From: Arachnopeziza araneosa | Lineage: Eukaryota; Ascomycota; Leotiomycetes; Helotiales; Arachnopezizaceae | Length of the DNA: 64,000 nt | Direction of reading: 5' to 3' | NCBI GenBank assembly: GCA_003988855.1 | Contig: QYAI01000018.1 | Coordinates: forward strand, 186,001 to 250,000 | Shown: positions 58,643 to 64,000 of the stretch, one piece after another | How positions within the stretch are numbered: position 1 is the stretch's first letter | How the letters are laid out: each line of letters starts with the position of its first letter | Translations under genes and position numbers: made by a program | The notes under the pieces: model-generated | What the model was told of the DNA's origin: nothing | Seen by the model: only the letters and a program-made list of their open reading frames with translations | The model's database searches: none

Positions 58643-59433
58643 GATATGTTGCGGGAGGACGATAAATCGAGGTCAATTTTTGGAATTTTTGGAAGTGTTG
58701 ATATTAATCGTGCTAATGTGTGCTGCTGAATTAATGCCAGTCTCTATTGCCTCACGATATGTATACATCGGTTTAGGTTCTTGGCAGAGGAGAAATCCAT
58801 AGACTTAGCTTTACGCGATTACTCTCTGCTTGCAAGTTTATGTGCATGCTTTTTCTACCGTCTTTGTTATTTGAACTAACTCGTAATCGATTAATACGCT
58901 CCTAAAAATAAAATGCCAAACATAAGGATAATTCCGACGAAGACCTAAAGACCTTACCAAGCCAGCACCTCCAAATCAACTACCAGAACTTAACTATTCT
59001 AGAATATACAGTCTCGGTTACAAATAGAGGTGAGTTATTTAGCTCTTATTAGCAGAGAATTAAATCCATAGCTAACTATTGGATGTTCAGGTTTATCTTA
59101 AAATTGAGCAAGATTTGATTGAGAGGATAAGACTTACTGAAAGGTTTACCTCCTCTAAGAAGGCTGCTCGGTCACGTTAAGAGTAATATGCAAGGTAAAG
59201 TCAGGACAAGAGTAGTTGTGTAAGATTAGCTCGAGGCTAACTTGCCAAGGCAAGGAAAGGTGAGCCAAAGGTTAGCTCGAGGGCATTGGCTAGTAAACGT
59301 GAAGATTGTCTTATCGGATAAGCGAATTTAAATTTTCCACATATTTTAAGTCATAATCCTGTCTAGTGATAAATTAAGTTTCGTCGCACCTTCGTCGCTT
59401 ACCACGCATGTTAACCAAGTCGAACAAATCACC
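58643..59433. other. AT-rich spacer with short inverted motif
   Basis: About 790 bp, AT-rich from 58850. Two copies of TTAGCTCGAGG occur at about 59225 and 59272, the first continuing into CTAA to form a near-palindrome around CTCGAG. No gene seen. Confidence 0.45.
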
Positions 59434-60798
59434 ATGTCTTCCTATTACGATGATGAAATTACGCGAGACAGCTTCGCCTGTTCAAATGGCAGGTTCTTTG
59501 CTCAACCCGGTGGTGTAGAACGAGTAGAGAGTGGCGCTCTCCGATACATGTTCTTACCAAAACTCACTCCCGAAGGACGTCATAAATTGAGCAAAGGTTC
59601 TTCCGGTGATTTCGTTCGCGGTCAACTAAATCACTACGGCGTAAAATTTGACGAAAGCGAGATCTCTGGAAATGGAACCCTTCTGATGAAAAAAGTACTG
59701 CAGGCCGGGAAGTGTGACGAAGTCCCTAAGCACATTTTAGATCTGCGCGAGCAGATGCATACAGAATGGCTCCGCAATTGTACCTTTGAGCAGCTTTCTA
59801 GCGACCCTGAGTGGGTAATAGAAAAATACTTGTTATCTTCTGGTCGACAAGATCACATCAAGACAACAAATGTTGTAGGAATACCTTTCCCCAAATCCAG
59901 TTCATACCGCACTAGTCAGATGCGTGAGGCTATCAGCAAGGTCACCAGTCTACACCAAGTTACGGCCTTTGGTCCAAAGACACAGACTATCTTTATAGGC
60001 TGGGATAAAATCAAGGTGGACAAAGCAGCAAAGTGCCACACTGCACAGGAGACGAAGGAGCTCCAGGCTGCGGAAAAGGAACGGGAAGAGGAGCGTGCTG
60101 AAAGCCATACAGCTTATCTTAATAATCTTAAACGGAAGAAAGGCCCGAAAACATATTCGCCTGTGGGTAGCTATATTATCGACTGCAAGGAAATCGAACA
60201 ACAATGGCCAGATCAAGCAGGCGATTTAAGTCTCGATATATGTCAAACTGAAGAAGTGAATGTCTTTGAAGCTAGCTTCGATTTCGGAATTCTTGATGGA
60301 GTGATGATTATCAGTGCGGAAACGAACGCTCTTGAGCAATACTGCTCTCAACTAGATCGTGAGGCCAGATCTGACTGGAACGAGGACGAGGAAGAAAGCG
60401 AAGACAGAGATGAAGATGAGGTTGAGGACAGTTTTGAGAACGGTAGAAAGCCTACTACAGGATCTAAGAGGAGGTTTGAAGCTCTCCGAAACCCTGGTCC
60501 TCCGTTAAAGAAGCCTAAGGCTAAGGCCAAATCTGGCCAGTCACGCACATATCTACTCAAGTTGAAGTGTCGCGAGACTAGCGAGGGCGTGATTCATTTT
60601 ACGGAAGAGAGTGGCACTATCGAATTTAAGGACAAGAATTTGGCTTCTTTCGTAGGAAAGACTAGTCTTCCCTGTGTAGGCCAAGAAGTAATATTTACTG
60701 CGCGCAAGATTTCTGATACACCCACTGGTGGGACAGGTTCGTGGGCTGACTATTCGGAGAGGGCGTACAATTATGCACGAGTTGAACGGTGGCACTAG
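59434..60798 (+). CDS. Hypothetical protein with acidic, basic tract
   Basis: Single exon, 454 residues, ATG 59434 in good context (ACCATGTC). The N-terminal 330 residues look globular, with patterned blocks (FFAQPGGVERVESGALRYMF, LTPEGRHKLSKG and IFIGWDKIKVDKAAK) and a charged helix (QETKELQAAEKEREEERAES). A strongly acidic stretch (EDEEESEDRDEDEVED) is followed by a basic cluster (LKKPKAKAKSGQ), typical of nuclear proteins. The C-terminus has a beta-rich tail (TYLLKLKCRETSEGVIHF). I do not recognise the family. The intact 1.4-kb frame and the typical composition support a real gene; a nuclear location is inferred. Confidence 0.75.
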   Translation: MSSYYDDEITRDSFACSNGRFFAQPGGVERVESGALRYMFLPKLTPEGRHKLSKGSSGDFVRGQLNHYGVKFDESEISGNGTLLMKKVLQAGKCDEVPKHILDLREQMHTEWLRNCTFEQLSSDPEWVIEKYLLSSGRQDHIKTTNVVGIPFPKSSSYRTSQMREAISKVTSLHQVTAFGPKTQTIFIGWDKIKVDKAAKCHTAQETKELQAAEKEREEERAESHTAYLNNLKRKKGPKTYSPVGSYIIDCKEIEQQWPDQAGDLSLDICQTEEVNVFEASFDFGILDGVMIISAETNALEQYCSQLDREARSDWNEDEEESEDRDEDEVEDSFENGRKPTTGSKRRFEALRNPGPPLKKPKAKAKSGQSRTYLLKLKCRETSEGVIHFTEESGTIEFKDKNLASFVGKTSLPCVGQEVIFTARKISDTPTGGTGSWADYSERAYNYARVERWH

Positions 60799-62487
60799 GT
60801 CTAATAAGCGACATAGAAAGACTTGGATAAAGTGGTTGCAGATGACTATTGTAATAGGGCAAGTTTTATGTCGGATCATGTGTGATCATGGGGGTGTAAT
60901 TTCCACATGTCTCGCTAGTTTTCACAACTTCTTCTCTTTTGAATAATCAATGCATGTACTTAAACACTTCCTTGTTTACTAATCACTTGATTTCCTAATA
61001 TACCTAAGATGTAAGACTTTAAAAAAAACAAGCATCTAACATTTAAAGCTACTTCAACTTGTTCTATATTGAATTGTACACGCTATTCTGATCTCTCTTG
61101 CTCGCTAGGATTCTGCGTTGGATTCTATCTTGAGAAAAATCCTCTAGGATAAAAATTGGGACTGAGAAGATAAAGAATTGAGAATGGCCAGCTGTAGGAC
61201 TGTACCTTTATTTAGGTCTTTAGTCAAACTGGCCAAGTTGAAGACATTCCACCGAGTTACTCGATATTGTGAAATATACACCAGGTCTATGGTTCTAGGG
61301 TACCTAATTAAATGAGATGAACAATTTACACATACCTCGCGTTAGATCTTTGTTTAAAGAATTAAGCTCCTGGCCTTTGACAAACCCTGTGATAATGTAA
61401 GAAACCTTTCTCGGGGCTTTCTTGTCCCCTTGATAGGAGGGTTTTTTAAACCCATTTAATTCTTTACTTTGATCTTCTCACGATTCTGTTTCTGCTTTCA
61501 AAAATTCCTTGAATTTGTTGAGATAATTCTAGGTGCTGTTTCTGTCAGCAACACCCTCGCTTGGATAGCCGAGTCAATCAGGGGTTTAATGAGCAATCAT
61601 CAATAAAGCGGCCACTGTTTCGAGTAAATGTTGTTGGAAACAAGTAGAGCAACTCACCACTTGGATCTGCAGGTATTCAGGCCAATATTCTTTACCTCCT
61701 GACTGTCTTTAGGTAGAAAACACACAAAGCAGGTATGATTGTTTTCACGATTAGCCATCTGCTTTCGAAATGGGCCGTGCCTACCTTCAATTTTCGGCTA
61801 CGATGCCCTCAGCTACTCACATCGAAAGAGGCATTTAACTTAAAATGTATTTTGATAACTTTCTGCAAGTAAAAATGTGTAATGATTATCGGTCCGGTAA
61901 ATCTATATCTGGAGGACAATTCCAACAGGATATTTAATCACAGCGTTCGGGGTCGGTGTTTGCCTACGCTATTCTGAACGGGGATAAGAGTAGCGCTTCA
62001 GAAGTACTTGATGTATTTTAGGAGCAAAAAGTTGAAAGGATAACACCGTATAAGCAAAGATATCCGGCCTACTGCCTGCCCTGCCCTGTCCTCTTGAGAC
62101 GCATGACTTGGCTTGCGGGTGAAACAACAGTCAAGAGACCCTTCATGCCTTCTAAATGAGGAGGCGGGGGTAAGTAGCAGGAGGTTTATCTGCTCACATG
62201 GCAAAGTGTAGGTGGTGGTAAGAGTATGAAGTTCAACTGCGTTACCTGATGGCTTGAATCCTTAGTCCGTCGAAATCACCTTAGCAAGTCCGGCCTGATA
62301 TCAATACAAAAGATATTTCGATCAGTCTCGATGTCTATTGCTTTAGACTTCTTTCATATCAATAAACTCTGTCTATATTCATAAAAGGCCTGTCTCGCCT
62401 TCTTGTCTTGTCGCGTCGCGTACCTACCGGCGACCATCTCCTCCACTACCATTGTTCTTATGTGTGTTCTATCTTACTATTACCACA
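60799..62487. other. 1.7-kb AT-rich gene-free stretch
   Basis: No gene is supported. The stretch is AT-rich with a poly-A run at about 61020 and short CT-rich segments near 61400-61560. Open frames are short. Confidence 0.45.
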
Positions 62488-63925
62488 ATGTCTAGAGATG
62501 AAAGCCTGCTCTCTCGACTTCGAGCTTTTGTCAGTCCTCATGAGGCTCCGCTATTTAGCACTGAGAGTTCTGCTATGATTGACTCAGCGTGCGTCGCTGA
62601 CAAACACTCATCGCTTGTTCAAAATTCGGGATTGGCGAGTCTTTACTTTCTGTACCTCTTCTCGCTCTATTGCATGTATGGCTTTCTCTTCCGCAATGGC
62701 TACGTTGATGCGCCACTTCGAATTCGAGGCTGTGGGCCGCATGTGCTACCTGGAACAGATTTACCAATTTTGACCAAGTTCAGTGGTATAGGACCGTTAG
62801 ACAGGTTTTTGACGTTAGGAGGAGTCCTCTTCCACAGCGTTACCAGTGGAGTCTCACCCCATGGGTCGCTTTATGCGTTTCAATTTAGTGGACAACTTGT
62901 GCCAGTCTTCACGACATTGTTGATAGAAGGGGGCAGGCGAGGCAATCGTACAGGTATCGATAGAGCATTATCTTCGTATGTTTCCTTACCTTTCTTAGTT
63001 GATTGGCATCAACCGTTCATTGTCAGAGGATCATGACTAACTGTCTTTAGACATTTACTTGTTGGCCTCGCAATACAGGCTCTCGGATACGGTGTCGTAA
63101 TGCCAATTTATGGTATTGCCACCCTATTGAGCTCACCAACAGCTGGCACTATCAACAAGACTGTCGCGGAAGCTATCAAACCACAAGATACTTCATCTGT
63201 CGAGCTATTCATCCCATCAATAATAATAGGCTACATTGTTCCTACCATCATCATGGTACTGCCACTACCCTCAACATTTTTACACTGATGGCTCGGTGGA
63301 TTTTGGCAAGGCTCGCCAATCTGGATTAGTCTTGTGCACTATGGCATGAGTTATAATCAACAAAGATTCCAGCCTGGTATTCTAGTAAGGCAGAGTAACT
63401 CGGACCTGAAGGATGGGACCCGACCCAAACAGAGTGCGTCACAGCCTAGCAATCGTAATGAGGAGAAAATAGTACTCCACAAAGCCTATATATTTGCATT
63501 TGATATGGCCGGTGCAACGCATATCATGACAGTCGGCACTATTATCACTCGAAATTGCTTCCCTCCGTATTCCCATCACTAGCTTTGGAGAGTTTCAGTT
63601 CCGGAAAGTTTTTGTTCCCCCCGTCTTTTACTTGAAAGCCCCGATGGAGAGCATGGCGGATGAGATTCAAAACTTTCTCCAGTATGATCAGTACATAGGC
63701 TCTACGACTGCGATAGTATTGGCTGTAATACTGCATGTGAGATCGCAACGAGCCCCGTTAACAGTATCGCATTGGCTGCGGCTTTCTGGTGTGGTTTTCG
63801 GGATTTCTTTGATCTGTGGGCCTGCGGCAGCTGTGTTATTTTTGGTGTGGAATCGAGATGAAAAGATACTCAGCGGTGATGGCTTATGCTCATCTTCCGA
63901 CATTCCATATAGCCATGAAGACTAA
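62488..63925 (+). pseudogene. Decayed multi-pass membrane protein gene
   Basis: Exon 1 (62488-62975) starts at an ATG reading MSRDESLLSRLRAF. A 75-bp intron (GTATGT donor, CTTTAG acceptor) leads to exon 2 at 63051 in frame (SHLLVGLAIQALGYGVVMPIYG). Family-like blocks are SGIGPLDRFLTLGGVLFHSV and FQFSGQLVPVF; these resemble fungal polytopic membrane proteins often seen near secondary-metabolite genes. The frame then hits TGA at 63286-63288, although the homologous-looking sequence continues (WLGGFWQGSPIWISLVHYGM). Near 63535-63560 it shifts by one base to a frame that carries on to 63925 (SLEIASLRIPITSFGEFQF, then SGVVFGISLICGPAAAVLFL). With a nonsense codon and a frameshift, the gene is probably non-functional. 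A sequencing error could explain one of them but hardly both. The window ends 75 bp later. Confidence 0.65.
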
Positions 63926-64000
63926 ATGTAATAGCACGGGATTTCGGTCATCCTTTAGGGTGTATTGGGTTGGCATGGCATACTGTTGCAAGCGGTAAGC

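Noticed and set aside
1..64000. tRNA, rRNA, CRISPR array or intact transposon
   Set aside because: No box A/B pair, rRNA segment, regularly spaced palindromic repeat or transposase/reverse transcriptase coding sequence was recognised by eye; a covariance-model scan would be needed for a firm negative.

Overview
The window is nuclear DNA of a filamentous ascomycete. The intron style (mostly 44-60 bp, GTAAGT or GTATGT donors, CTAAC-like branch sites), the A-rich start contexts and the protein set (RIM15/Greatwall kinase, ankyrin-CorA protein, fungal bZIP, GT17 enzyme, CNRDNC-type secreted protein) all point that way. Overall resemblance suggests Leotiomycetes (Helotiales-like), but this is inference from remembered protein families and no search was run. 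About twenty protein genes are supported, mostly housekeeping, separated by several long gene-free blocks.

Layout. 0-8.5 kb: one GAF-domain gene on the minus strand (1.6-4.3 kb), a 90-bp tandem repeat beside its 5' end, and a gene-poor block with triplet repeats. 8.5-17.3 kb: a family-17 glycosyltransferase, mitochondrial PP2C phosphatase PTC7, a large single-pass surface glycoprotein and a Cys-rich nuclear-looking protein. 17.3-20.4 kb: no gene seen. 20.4-34.5 kb: a 53-aa zinc-ribbon-like ORF, an ankyrin-CorA membrane protein, prenylcysteine lyase, eIF3d, a six-exon bZIP factor with a 12-nt exon, an acyltransferase and a small tail-anchored protein. 34.5-40.3 kb: RIM15, the nutrient/quiescence kinase, with a PAS domain, a C2HC finger, a split AGC kinase and a degenerate receiver. 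43.4-44.4 kb: a secreted Thr-rich protein inside an otherwise empty stretch from 40.3 to 48.7 kb. 48.7-57 kb: folate enzyme MTD1, iron-sulfur targeting factor MMS19, and SPC2 and EMC3 head to head. 57-64 kb: small hypothetical genes, a BTB-like protein, an acidic nuclear-looking protein and a decayed multi-pass membrane protein gene.

Functional links. Several neighbours act in secretion or the endomembrane system: SPC2 and EMC3 share a 184-bp divergent promoter, and the GT17 enzyme, acyltransferase and prenylcysteine lyase are also membrane-bound. No biosynthetic cluster, transposon, CRISPR array, tRNA or rRNA was recognised. No wholly new system stands out. The best leads are the tandem repeat at the 5' side of the GAF gene, the 12-nt exon, the Glu-substituted RIM15 receiver, the possible stop-interrupted BTB gene, and the decayed membrane-protein gene at the right end.
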